A DNA stretch of 47,653 nucleotides from positions 1 through 47,653 of the forward strand of contig NZ_LXFU01000020.1 of assembly GCF_001657485.1 (NCBI RefSeq), written 5' to 3'. The position numbers and the translations under genes are program-made. This document shows, in pieces, positions 25,136 through 32,436 of the stretch; position 1 is the stretch's first letter; every line of letters begins with the position of its first letter. Below the pieces are notes generated by a model. It saw nothing but the letters and a program-made list of their open reading frames with translations, was not told the origin of the DNA and did no database searches. This DNA comes from Rhizobium sp. WYCCWR10014. Lineage in GTDB: Bacteria > Pseudomonadota > Alphaproteobacteria > Rhizobiales > Rhizobiaceae.

Positions 25136-25612
25136 ATGAAAGCGCAAACGACGAAGACGATGGAGATACCGCAAGAGGAGAAACGGCTGGAAAAGCAGTT
25201 GTGCTTCGCGGTCTACGCGACGGCGCATGCTTTCACCCGCGCCTACAAGCCGATCCTCGACAGGGTCGGCCTGACTTATCCGCAATATCTGGTGATGCTG
25301 GTGCTGTGGGAACGCGGCGAGTTGCCGGTCAAGACGATCGGCGAGCAGCTGGATCTCGATTCCGGCACGCTATCGCCGCTGTTGAAACGGCTGGAACAGA
25401 GCGGGCTGCTCAAGCGCATCCGCGACCTGCGCGACGAACGGCAGGTGATCGTGTCGCTGACCCCGCAAGGTCAGGCAATGAAGGGGGAGATCGATACGAT
25501 CATGGGGGCGATCGGGCAAGCCGCAGGCTGCACGCTTCAGGAAATGGCCGAGATGCGCGACATGCTGCATCGGCTGCGGGGCAATCTCGGGCGGGCCGGC
25601 ACGGGCGGCTGA
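25136..25612 (+). CDS. ohrR: Organic peroxide sensor/repressor OhrR (MarR family)
   Basis: The 158-residue repressor has the sensing cysteine C23 in KQLCFAVYATAHAF and a second cysteine C132 in AAGCTLQEM. This places it with the two-Cys OhrR type, in which oxidation forms a disulfide and releases DNA. The DNA-binding helices lie around TIGEQLDLDSGTLSPLLKRL (67-86), with the wing at RDLRDERQVIVSLT. ATG at 25136 is chosen because AAGGA lies about 9 nt before it; an earlier in-frame codon would lie inside the operator. It probably controls both itself and ohr. Confidence 0.93.
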   Translation: MKAQTTKTMEIPQEEKRLEKQLCFAVYATAHAFTRAYKPILDRVGLTYPQYLVMLVLWERGELPVKTIGEQLDLDSGTLSPLLKRLEQSGLLKRIRDLRDERQVIVSLTPQGQAMKGEIDTIMGAIGQAAGCTLQEMAEMRDMLHRLRGNLGRAGTGG

Positions 25613-25622
25613 ACGCATTCAT

Positions 25623-25670
25623 CCGGTAGAACTGGCACCCGGTAGAACTGGCACCCGGCAGAGCCGGCAT
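25623..25670. repeat. Three-copy 16-bp tandem repeat
   Basis: CCGGTAGAACTGGCAC occurs twice exactly (25623-25638 and 25639-25654). A third, diverged copy, CCGGCAGAGCCGGCAT, fills 25655-25670. It begins 10 bp after the ohrR stop. Confidence 0.85.
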
Positions 25671-25681
25671 GCGCGCCGAGA

Positions 25682-25906
25682 TCAGGGCCGCGGCTTAGCC
25701 GGCGACCGGCGCTTCTTCGCAGGCGCCGCCTTAGGTTCAGCATCGGCCTCCTGCTGCAAACGCAGTGCTTTCAGCTTCTCCGTCTTCTTGTCACGGGCCG
25801 TTGCCTCGGCGGCGATAATGGCGCGCGCCGTGTGATCGGTCGCTTCCGCCTTGTCGCGAGACGAAAGCTTGGCGGGATTGAAGAATTCTCCCTTGGTGGC
25901 GGTCAT
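25682..25906 (-). CDS. Small Lys/Ala-rich protein of unknown function
   Basis: A 74-residue protein. The N-terminal part (ATKGEFFNPAKLSSRDKAEATDHTARAII) looks folded and helical. The C-terminal third is a basic tail of Lys, Pro, Ala and Arg (AAPAKKRRSPAKPRP). It is acidic-basic mixed with no cysteines or membrane segments. No family is recognised. The tail recalls small nucleic-acid-binding proteins, which would fit its place beside rpsU, but this is only suggestive. The start has AAGGGG upstream. Confidence 0.6.
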   Translation of the reverse strand: MTATKGEFFNPAKLSSRDKAEATDHTARAIIAAEATARDKKTEKLKALRLQQEADAEPKAAPAKKRRSPAKPRP

Positions 25907-26054
25907 GTGCCCCTTTCCCAGGTGATGGCGGCGTTACCGCATAGTTCCTCAAATCGAAATCGGTTCAAGGAATTATGCTGAAATTCAAGTGTTACAGCCT
26001 CGTTTGCGCGTCTGGAAAAGACGCGCGGCGCTGTAAGCCACGGCTCCACGGCAG

Positions 26055-26109
26055 AAACCATGATTCCACGGTTGGGCCGTGATGCCACGGTGGGCCGTGA
26101 TGCCACGGC
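26055..26109. repeat. 18-bp tandem repeat after rpsU
   Basis: GGGCCGTGATGCCACGG appears at 26074-26090 and 26092-26108 with period 18, preceded by a diverged copy at 26055-26072. It lies just beyond the rpsU stop on the minus strand. The GCCGTG/CACGGC halves can pair and may help end transcription. Confidence 0.8.
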
Positions 26110-26114
26110 CGGGA

Positions 26115-26354
26115 TTAGCGGGTGGGGCGCAGAACCTTCTTCGGTGCCGGCAGCAAACCTTCGCGCTGCAGCTTCTTGCGGGCGAGCTTGCGCTGGCGGC
26201 GAATGGCCTCGGCCTTTTCGCGGGCGCGCTTCTCGGACGGCTTCTCAAATGCGCTGCGCGCCTTCATCTCCCGGAACAGGCCTTCGCGCTGCATCTTTTT
26301 CTTGAGCACGCGGAGCGCCTGATCGACATTGTTATCTCTGACGAGTACCTGCAA
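26115..26354 (-). CDS. rpsU: 30S ribosomal protein S21
   Basis: A 79-residue basic protein. [40 protein letters not shown] and ARKKLQREG are clear S21 signatures. S21 is a late-binding small-subunit protein near the mRNA exit and the anti-Shine-Dalgarno. The start is read as TTG at 26354, because GGAAGGAT stands 6-8 nt before it and S21 proteins begin at this point (M-QVLVRDNN). No ATG is available in frame closer than 36 nt upstream. The alphaproteobacterial C-terminal extension of Arg/Lys is present. Confidence 0.93.
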   Translation of the reverse strand: MQVLVRDNNVDQALRVLKKKMQREGLFREMKARSAFEKPSEKRAREKAEAIRRQRKLARKKLQREGLLPAPKKVLRPTR

Positions 26355-26432
26355 AACGATATCCTTCCTGTTGCGGCGGCGAGGCCGCACTGTCCAAAAT
26401 TAAAAACCCGGGCCAAAATAAAAAACCCGGAA

Positions 26433-26717
26433 CTACTTCCCGATTTTGATGCTCGAAAACTTCAGCCAGGGCTCGGCGCCGTCAGACTTGGCCGCCGCCT
26501 CGGGGGAAGCCCTAGACGGAGATTCACCGGTATCGATGTCGGCCTCAGTGATGCGGCGCTCGAAATTCTCTGCGTCGAACTGGACGCGATATTGCACATG
26601 CCCATGGTCGTTGGGAAGGATGCTGGAGATCCGGCACCGCTTATTAGCTTTCGCCGTGCGGGTGAGGCCGGATTTCAGCACGATCACGTCGCCGACTTTA
26701 TAGTTTGGTCTGCCCAT
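26433..26717 (-). CDS. Conserved hypothetical protein between cold-shock and S21 genes
   Basis: A 94-residue protein. The first 60 residues form a small beta-rich segment (YKVGDVIVLKSGLTRTAKANK, HGHVQYRVQFD and FERRITEADID) reminiscent of SH3-like or KOW-type folds that contact RNA. The rest is a low-complexity linker (SRASPEAAAKSDGAEP) and a short conserved end (WLKFSSIKIGK). No named family is assigned. Its position between cspA and rpsU on the same strand suggests a translation- or cold-related role by association only. Tandem repeats flank its upstream side. Confidence 0.65.
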   Translation of the reverse strand: MGRPNYKVGDVIVLKSGLTRTAKANKRCRISSILPNDHGHVQYRVQFDAENFERRITEADIDTGESPSRASPEAAAKSDGAEPWLKFSSIKIGK

Positions 26718-26822
26718 TTCAGCGTCCCTTCGACTCTTCGGCTGCTCAATCGGTCAATCAGAACGACCGGGGGTCATTCAGGAACGACCGCGGGGCATTC
26801 CGGAAAAGCCTGCGATCAAAGC

Positions 26823-26847
26823 AAAAAGGCCGGGCTCGGACCCGACC
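26823..26847 (-). terminator. Rho-independent terminator of the cold-shock gene
   Basis: On the minus strand GGTCGGG-TCCGAG-CCCGGCC forms a 7-bp stem with one mismatch, directly followed by TTTTT. It lies about 125 nt after the cold-shock stop. Confidence 0.7.
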
Positions 26848-26864
26848 TCTTCCAGTCACTCAGC

Positions 26865-26953
26865 CCGCTGCCGGTATGGGCAGCTCGCTGCCAGTACATC
26901 CGTGGTCAGCTTGCTGCCAGCACATGGCCAGCGCGCTGCCATATTCATGGTCA
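26865..26953. repeat. Degenerate 22-26 bp tandem repeat downstream of cspA
   Basis: Units start at 26883, 26909 and 26931. Each has the form GCnnGCTGCCA, then a CAT-containing middle, then GGnCA. A shorter first unit lies at 26865-26881. The array lies between the cold-shock stop and its terminator, so it would be part of the 3' untranslated RNA. Confidence 0.65.
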
Positions 26954-26971
26954 GCAGAGGCGAATGACAAA

Positions 26972-27181
26972 TCATGCGGCCTGAAGGTTGTCGGCCGAAT
27001 TCTTGCCGGACTTCTTGTCGCGGACGAGATCGTAGCGGATCTTCTGACCTTCAACGAGTTCGCGCATTCCGGCGCGTTCAACCGCTGAGATATGGACAAA
27101 AACGTCCGTAGAACCATCATCGGGCTGAATGAAGCCAAAACCTTTGGTGCCATTGAACCACTTGACGACGCCTGAATTCAT
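26972..27181 (-). CDS. cspA: Cold-shock protein (CspA family)
   Basis: A 69-residue single OB-fold protein. RNP1 is [10 protein letters not shown] and RNP2 is DVFVHISAV, both with the aromatic residues that stack on single-stranded RNA. It acts as an RNA chaperone in the cytosol. ATG at 27181 is used because AAGGAGAT precedes it at the right distance and the length is standard; a frame extending further upstream is part of the 5' region. The gap of nearly 280 bp to the next gene leaves room for the long untranslated leader common in csp genes. It is one of probably several csp copies. Confidence 0.93.
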   Translation of the reverse strand: MNSGVVKWFNGTKGFGFIQPDDGSTDVFVHISAVERAGMRELVEGQKIRYDLVRDKKSGKNSADNLQAA

Positions 27182-27428
27182 AACGATCTCCTTTTCAACC
27201 GTTTGTGTTCGCCTGCGGAAAAGATATCCGACAAGCCGTATCGATGTTGAGAGGATATCTGACGGAGCGCTCAAGCGCGTGGACAAAGGTCGCAAGCAAT
27301 TCGATACGCACCATGTAGGATATTTACCGAATTAAGCAATGGTATTTCGGAAAATAATTCTCTCGCGGGGGCAAAATGAAGCTCTTGCCCAGGGCAAAGC
27401 GCCTGCTTGCCCGAGAAAACGATCGGTA

Positions 27429-27455
27429 CGAGGCGGCCGGATTTCGGCCGCCTCG
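27429..27455 (-). terminator. Perfect 11-bp hairpin after the first L,D-transpeptidase gene
   Basis: CGAGGCGGCCG (27429-27439) pairs with CGGCCGCCTCG (27445-27455) around a 5-nt loop, 8 nt past the stop at 27463. On the minus strand a TTTTC follows about 10 nt later, so it is probably a terminator. Confidence 0.6.
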
Positions 27456-27462
27456 GGGACGA

Positions 27463-28197
27463 TTATTGCCAGACGACGATGGGCGCCTTGGTCGGAACGC
27501 GGTCGTAGAGATCGATGATATCCTGGTTCATCAGCCGCACGCAGCCCGACGAGACGGCCTTGCCGATCGAGCGCCAGTCGGGATTTCCGTGCAGGCGATA
27601 GAGCGTGTCCTCTCCATTCGAGAAGATATAGAGGGCGCGGGCGCCGAGCGGGTTCTTCAGACCCGGCTCCATGCCGCCGTTCTCGATCGAATATTTGACG
27701 AGTTCCGGCTGGCGGGCGACCATCTCGTTCGGCGGCTTCCAGCGCGGCCATTTCTGACGCCACTGGATGACGCCAGACCCCTGCCAGGCGAAACCCTCGC
27801 GGCCGATGCCGACGCCGTAACGCATCGCCATGCCGTCGCTCTGGACGAGATAGAGGAAGCGCGACGGCGTATCGACGACGATGGTCCCTGGGGGCTGGCC
27901 GGTGGGATCGACGACGCGCTGGCGATAATAGCGCGGATCAATCTGCTCGTAGGGAACGGCTGGAATGAGAAAGCCGCCGTCTTCGATGGGGCCATACATG
28001 ACGGCAAGCTCGGCCCCACTCGGCACGCTCGATGTTCCCATCGACTGAAACAGGCGCATGGGCGAACGGTAAATGATCCTCGTATCGCCTGATGTCACCG
28101 TGTTGGCTGAGGAGGCGCAGCCGGTGAGCGCGGAGGCTGCGGTCAACGCCGAAAAGGAAAGAAAGCTGCGGCGGGAAAGATGTCTATCGAAGCTCAT
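27463..28197 (-). CDS. L,D-transpeptidase, Tat-type lipoprotein
   Basis: A 244-residue YkuD-domain enzyme. The N terminus combines a twin-arginine motif (LSRRSFLSF, R9-R10) with a lipobox, LTGC, at residues 24-27. It is thus probably exported folded by Tat and anchored by lipid on C27. The catalytic domain (about 110-244) has the RLHGNPDWRSIGKAVSSGCVRL signature, with the histidine and nucleophilic cysteine that form 3-3 cross-links or attach proteins to peptidoglycan. In rhizobia such enzymes link outer-membrane barrels to the wall. ATG at 28197 places the signal at residue 1. A paralogue lies immediately upstream (28373-29179). Confidence 0.88.
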   Translation of the reverse strand: MSFDRHLSRRSFLSFSALTAASALTGCASSANTVTSGDTRIIYRSPMRLFQSMGTSSVPSGAELAVMYGPIEDGGFLIPAVPYEQIDPRYYRQRVVDPTGQPPGTIVVDTPSRFLYLVQSDGMAMRYGVGIGREGFAWQGSGVIQWRQKWPRWKPPNEMVARQPELVKYSIENGGMEPGLKNPLGARALYIFSNGEDTLYRLHGNPDWRSIGKAVSSGCVRLMNQDIIDLYDRVPTKAPIVVWQ

Positions 28198-28372
28198 GAC
28201 GCGGGACTGATTTCCTCTGATGCGGGAAGCCGGACGAGACGCCGGGAAGCCGGTGATTCGTCCGATGCCGATAACAACATGAGAAGATCTATCGGCTTGC
28301 GCCAAATAAACCATAGCTTCACGCAGACGTGTCTGGTCCGGAGCAGACGATATGGGCCGCGCTGTTGCAGCG

Positions 28373-29179
28373 CTACATCACAACGATCTCGGCCTTGGCA
28401 GGAACGCGGTCGTAAAGATCGATGACGTCCTGGTTCAGCATGCGCACGCAGCCCGACGAGGTGGCCTTGCCGATCGACTGCCAGTCGGGTGTGCCGTGGA
28501 CGCGGTAGAGCGTATCCTGCCCGTCCTTGAAGATATACATGGCGCGCGCGCCGAGCGGGTTCATCAGCCCCGGATTCATGCCGCCATTCTCCGCCCCGAA
28601 AGGGCGAACTTCAGGCTGGCGCGAGACCATTTCGACCGACGGCGTCCAGCGCGGCCATTTCTGCTTCCACTGGATGACGCCGCGGCCGGACCAGGCGTAG
28701 CCGTCGCGGCCGAGACCGACGCCGTAGCGCATCGCCTTGCCGTTGCCCTCGACGAAATAGAGGAAATGCGCCTTGGTATCGATGACCACGGTGCCGGGAC
28801 GTTCGATCGTCTGATAGTCGACCTCCTGGCGCAGGAACTGCGGCTGTACGCGGCTGACCGGGACCGCCGGCAGGGTGAAATCCTCGTCACGCAGCTGGCC
28901 ATACATCGCCATATGCACCGGATTGCTGACCGGCAGGCCATAGGTCTGGTGGAACTGGGTCTTGTAGAGCTCACGCGTCTGCGGCACCGGCTGATCGGGG
29001 ATCGGCCGCACCCGGCGTGGATCGACGCCGGGCGGCTGATAGAAGACCGGCGAGGTTTCCTGGACGAAGCGGGCGGGCGAATCAGCGGCGACATCGGGAA
29101 TGAGGATGTTGCAGCCGCTTAGCGACGCAACCGCGATCACAAGCCCGGCAAGCGGGAAGACCCGGCGCAGAAAATTCAT
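28373..29179 (-). CDS. L,D-transpeptidase, Sec-type lipoprotein
   Basis: The 268-residue paralogue of the next gene has a conventional lipoprotein signal, FPLAGLVIAVASLSGC, with the lipidated cysteine at C23 and no twin arginines. A Pro-rich segment (PPGVDPRRVRPIPDQPVPQ) spaces the YkuD domain from the membrane. The domain keeps YRVHGTPDWQSIGKATSSGCVRM with the catalytic His and Cys. The domain core is very close to that of its neighbour (GVIQWKQKWPRW versus GVIQWRQKWPRW), so the pair arose by duplication and then diverged mainly in the export signal and N-terminal arm. About 175 bp separate the two, so they may be separately transcribed. Confidence 0.88.
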   Translation of the reverse strand: MNFLRRVFPLAGLVIAVASLSGCNILIPDVAADSPARFVQETSPVFYQPPGVDPRRVRPIPDQPVPQTRELYKTQFHQTYGLPVSNPVHMAMYGQLRDEDFTLPAVPVSRVQPQFLRQEVDYQTIERPGTVVIDTKAHFLYFVEGNGKAMRYGVGLGRDGYAWSGRGVIQWKQKWPRWTPSVEMVSRQPEVRPFGAENGGMNPGLMNPLGARAMYIFKDGQDTLYRVHGTPDWQSIGKATSSGCVRMLNQDVIDLYDRVPAKAEIVVM

Positions 29180-29269
29180 GGAACCACCCTTATCAACGAT
29201 CGGCGAGACAGCGATATCTGCCGGAACGATGGCATCTGCGGCTGGCGCGAGGCTGGCGTTGAGGTGGGA

Positions 29270-29506
29270 TCAGGAAACGAGCAGGACGCCGTTGCCATAG
29301 GTGGCGGCCAGATCGCCGATCAGTTGCGTCTCCCGTTCTGTCAGCCTGCCGGTATCGACGAAACGCCAGTTGCGTTCATAAAGCGCGAAGGCCTCGCCGG
29401 CGGGTATAGCGCGCGCGGGATCGCGATTCCAGGCGAGCGATTTCAGCTCGGGAAAGTCGTTCGGCACAATCGTGCTCTGTGGCATGCTCTTAGCGTTCGT
29501 CGTCAT
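29270..29506 (-). CDS. Conserved hypothetical protein
   Basis: A 78-residue soluble protein. It has a run PELKSLAWNRDPARAIPAGE followed by ALYERNWRFVDTGRLTERET, which looks like one compact helical/beta domain, and ends LAATYGNGVLLVS. No cysteines or membrane segments are present, and no family is recognised. Two ATGs are possible (29506 and 29485), neither with a strong Shine-Dalgarno; the longer is reported. It follows the alpha/beta hydrolase (29548) on the same strand at short distance and may be co-transcribed. Confidence 0.6.
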   Translation of the reverse strand: MTTNAKSMPQSTIVPNDFPELKSLAWNRDPARAIPAGEAFALYERNWRFVDTGRLTERETQLIGDLAATYGNGVLLVS

Positions 29507-29547
29507 TCCAGCAATATAGGGCCAATGGCCCTCTAAGCGGCTGGAAT

Positions 29548-30468
29548 TCAGGCTGCCACCCCGTGGAAGAAACGAATGCTCTGTTCGATCTCGGCCGGCA
29601 GCGCTGAGGTATGATTGCCGGCGACGGTTTCGGTCTCGATATGGATGCCGGCGGCGCGGGCGCGGCGGGCAAGCAGATCGGCGCGGTCGTTGAAATGCGG
29701 CTCCTCCGTGCCGTGGACGACACGCACCGGGCATTTGAAGCTGTGGGCATAACAAAGGGCCGAACGCACCTCGAATTCATGTGCGTTGCTGTCGTCGAAG
29801 CGGATGTCCTGGGGATAGCGGCTGAAAAAGCGGAAGGCGTTGGGGTTGCCCGAAATCGGCGCGGCGGCGCGGAACTTGTGGGTGGTCATCGCCGTCAGCA
29901 TTGTCAGCGTGCCGCCGATGCTGTGGCCGGCGATGAAGAGACGCTCGGGATCGACACCCGGCAGATGCGCCAGGCGCTCGGTGGCGGCGAGCACGTCGTC
30001 GACCTCGTCGTAGAAGCCGGAAAAATTGCCCATTTGGCCGTTTTCGCCGCGCAGCGACGGCATCATCACAACGTAACCGGCATCCATATAGGGCTTCATC
30101 AACTGCCAGTGGCCGATGCCCATGGCATTGCCGCCGTGCAGGAAGAGCACGGCAGGCTTGGCGGCGCGCTCGCGCTTGTATTTCGAGACCCAGGCTGCCA
30201 GTTCCAGCTCGCCGTAGCCCGAGCGGTAGAAGATCTTGTCGGCATCGGCAGGCGCATTCAGCGGTTCGTATTTGTCGGGCGCCGGGCCCTTCTGCAACAG
30301 CTTGGTGCGGAATTGGTGGCGGACCTTGGCATAGTCGTGCTTGGCAAGGCGCGGCTCGTCCGGGACATCAAACGCGGCTGCCATGCGCGGCAAGACGAGT
30401 GCACCGGCAAGCCCCGCCAGAACGGCACGGCGTTGACGGAAAAAGGAATTTTGTTCAAGCGAGCTCAT
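29548..30468 (-). CDS. Exported alpha/beta hydrolase (prolyl-oligopeptidase-like)
   Basis: A 306-residue hydrolase. Residues 11-33 form an export signal with paired arginines (RQRRAVLAGLAGALVLP), probably Tat, cleaved near AAAF. The catalytic domain shows VLFLHGGNAMGIG, the nucleophile elbow AGHSIGG and the late His in AGNHTSA. This plan is that of S9/dienelactone-type hydrolases and peptidases, with no specific substrate evident. The chosen ATG at 30468 puts the signal peptide near residue 1. The next gene, the DNA ligase, ends 114 bp upstream on the same strand. Confidence 0.8.
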   Translation of the reverse strand: MSSLEQNSFFRQRRAVLAGLAGALVLPRMAAAFDVPDEPRLAKHDYAKVRHQFRTKLLQKGPAPDKYEPLNAPADADKIFYRSGYGELELAAWVSKYKRERAAKPAVLFLHGGNAMGIGHWQLMKPYMDAGYVVMMPSLRGENGQMGNFSGFYDEVDDVLAATERLAHLPGVDPERLFIAGHSIGGTLTMLTAMTTHKFRAAAPISGNPNAFRFFSRYPQDIRFDDSNAHEFEVRSALCYAHSFKCPVRVVHGTEEPHFNDRADLLARRARAAGIHIETETVAGNHTSALPAEIEQSIRFFHGVAA

Positions 30469-30581
30469 AACGCACCCATCATTTTCCCGGCACGCAGAAT
30501 CTGCACCGGAAGATCGTTGCCGCCAATACACATGCTGTTGAAAATATTGCCCTGCGTCATTGTTGCGCAGGGTATGCAACT

Positions 30582-32207
30582 TCACGCCGGCTTGGCATCG
30601 ATCATGGCGATCAGCGTGCGCAGCCGGTCGGCCTCGTAGGAAGGCTTGTCGGGGCGAAGGCGGGCAATGCGGGGGAAACGCATGGCGACCCCCGATTTGT
30701 GCCGGGTCGAGCGGTTGATCCCCTCGAAGGCCACTTCGACGACGAAGCCGAAATCCTTGTCGGCGCGCACCGCTCGCACCGGGCCGAAACGCTCGGTGGT
30801 ATTGTTGCGCACGAATTTGTCGAGCACCTCGAGTTCGGCATCGGTAAAGCCGAAATAGGCCTTGCCGACGGGCACCAGCTGTTCGCCGTCCTCATCATCG
30901 GCCCAGACGCCGAAGGTGAAATCGGAATAGTAGCTGGAGCGCTTGCCATGGCCGCGCTGGGCATACATCAGCACCGCATCGACATTATAGGGGTTGCGCT
31001 TCCACTTGAACCAGGGGCCCTTCATGCGGCCGGCCTGGTAGACGCTGTCGCGGCGCTTGATCATCACGCCTTCGATGACCGGGTCGGGCGGCGCGGCACG
31101 CAGGACGTCGAGCTCTTCCCACGACGAGAACGGCACGAGCGGCGAGAGGTCGAAACGGTCGTGCGGGGCACGGTCGATGATCTCGGTCAGCCGGTCGCGG
31201 CGATCGACATAGGTGCGGCCGCGAACATCCTCATCATCATCGAAGAGCAGATCATAGGTGCGGATGAAAGCGGGGTAATCGCCAAGCATCTTTGCCGTCA
31301 CCGTCTTGCGGTTCAGGCGCTGTTGCAGGTCGGAGAAGGTGCGGGTCGGGCTGTTGGAGCGGGCGGTGCCGCCAACCAGCAGCTCGCCGTCGACGACGCC
31401 TGAAAAATTGATCGCGTCGAGAATATCGGGAAAGGCGCCTGATATGTCGTCGCCGGAGCGGGAATAGATCTTGCGCCTATCGCCGGAGCGGGAGAGCTGG
31501 ACGCGGATGCCGTCCCATTTCCATTCGGCGACATAGTGGGCCGGATCGAGACCGGCAAGATCGCCCTCCTCCACCGCATTGGCGAGCATGACGGAGTGGA
31601 AGATCGCCGGTGTCGCCAGTACCGGTTTTTCTCCGCCACCCGCCAGCCATTCGAACAATGTTTCATAGGGCGGCTGCAGGCCATGCCAGAGGGTTTCGAT
31701 CTCGGTGACGTCCTTGTCGCCGAGATCGGCGAGCGCCTGCTTGGCAAGGCGGGCGGAAACGCCGATGCGCATGGCGCCGGTGGCAAGTTTGATGAAGGCG
31801 AAACGGCCGGACGAATCCAGCCGATCGAGAAGATCGCGGACGTAGCTGCGCACTTCGGTGCGGCCGAGCGCATTCATACCGGCGACGACCTCGCCAAGCC
31901 GCGGCTGGGCAAGGGCCGAACGGTCGATATCCCTCTCATTGTCCCAGACGAGCGAGATGGTTTCGGCAAGATCGCCGACATAATCGTAGGAATAGCGAAA
32001 CAGCACCTCGTCCATGCGCTCCAGCACCAGCTCGCGCAGCATGGCGGGCTTGACGTTGCGCACCTCCAGCGTGCCGGCAATGGCGGCAAGCCCATAGCCG
32101 CGGTCAGGGTCCGGCGTGTCGCGGAAATAGTCGGTCAGCAGCTTCAGCTTGCCGTTGCGGCTGGGGGTCAGCACCAGGCGGTCGAGGAGGTCGGCGAAGG
32201 CTTTCAT
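30582..32207 (-). CDS. ATP-dependent DNA ligase (ligase-associated repair cluster type)
   Basis: A 541-residue ligase of the archaeal/eukaryal DNA ligase I type. An N-terminal all-helical domain (1-200) is followed by the adenylation domain with nucleophile K230 in EWKWDGIRVQ. Other nucleotidyltransferase motifs follow: IYSRSGDD, DGELLV, EGVMIKRRD and WFKWKR, then an OB domain. It seals nicks using ATP and is separate from the essential NAD+-dependent LigA. Bacterial ligases of this class are encoded with an MBL exonuclease, a DEXH helicase and an MPE endonuclease in a DNA damage response cluster. Here only the exonuclease is nearby, 229 bp upstream and separated by a repeat. GGAGG lies before the start. 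Confidence 0.93.
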   Translation of the reverse strand: MKAFADLLDRLVLTPSRNGKLKLLTDYFRDTPDPDRGYGLAAIAGTLEVRNVKPAMLRELVLERMDEVLFRYSYDYVGDLAETISLVWDNERDIDRSALAQPRLGEVVAGMNALGRTEVRSYVRDLLDRLDSSGRFAFIKLATGAMRIGVSARLAKQALADLGDKDVTEIETLWHGLQPPYETLFEWLAGGGEKPVLATPAIFHSVMLANAVEEGDLAGLDPAHYVAEWKWDGIRVQLSRSGDRRKIYSRSGDDISGAFPDILDAINFSGVVDGELLVGGTARSNSPTRTFSDLQQRLNRKTVTAKMLGDYPAFIRTYDLLFDDDEDVRGRTYVDRRDRLTEIIDRAPHDRFDLSPLVPFSSWEELDVLRAAPPDPVIEGVMIKRRDSVYQAGRMKGPWFKWKRNPYNVDAVLMYAQRGHGKRSSYYSDFTFGVWADDEDGEQLVPVGKAYFGFTDAELEVLDKFVRNNTTERFGPVRAVRADKDFGFVVEVAFEGINRSTRHKSGVAMRFPRIARLRPDKPSYEADRLRTLIAMIDAKPA

Positions 32208-32256
32208 GGGTGCCTCCCGACTCGGGAGGAAAGCCACTTCCCAATGGCATATGGAA

Positions 32257-32418
32257 AAAACCCCTCCCCAACCCCTCCCCACAAGGGGGAGGGACTAAGC
32301 CGTGGCACCGCCTCGCAAACCAACAAGCCGGCCGCAGGCTCTGCGCCGGTAGATGAATACGGCGAGGGCCGCGCGTTAAGCCCCTCCCCCTTGTGGGGAG
32401 GGGTTGGGGAGGGGTTTT
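32257..32418. repeat. Inverted-repeat mosaic element between exonuclease and ligase genes
   Basis: About 44 bp at the left (32257-32300, AACCCCTCCCCAACCCCTCC then CCACAAGGGGGAGGG) reappear inverted at 32376-32418 with few changes, enclosing about 75 bp. It fills the whole exonuclease-ligase gap and could fold into a long cruciform or an RNA hairpin. Confidence 0.8.
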
Positions 32419-32436
32419 CAGCGACAAACTCCATCC

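Noticed and set aside
25623..26953. CRISPR array
   Set aside because: Repeats are short, contiguous without spacers of regular length, and no cas genes are present.
30582..32207. LigD of the Ku-dependent end-joining pathway
   Set aside because: The protein has only ligase domains, lacks polymerase and phosphoesterase modules, and pairs with the MBL exonuclease instead of Ku.
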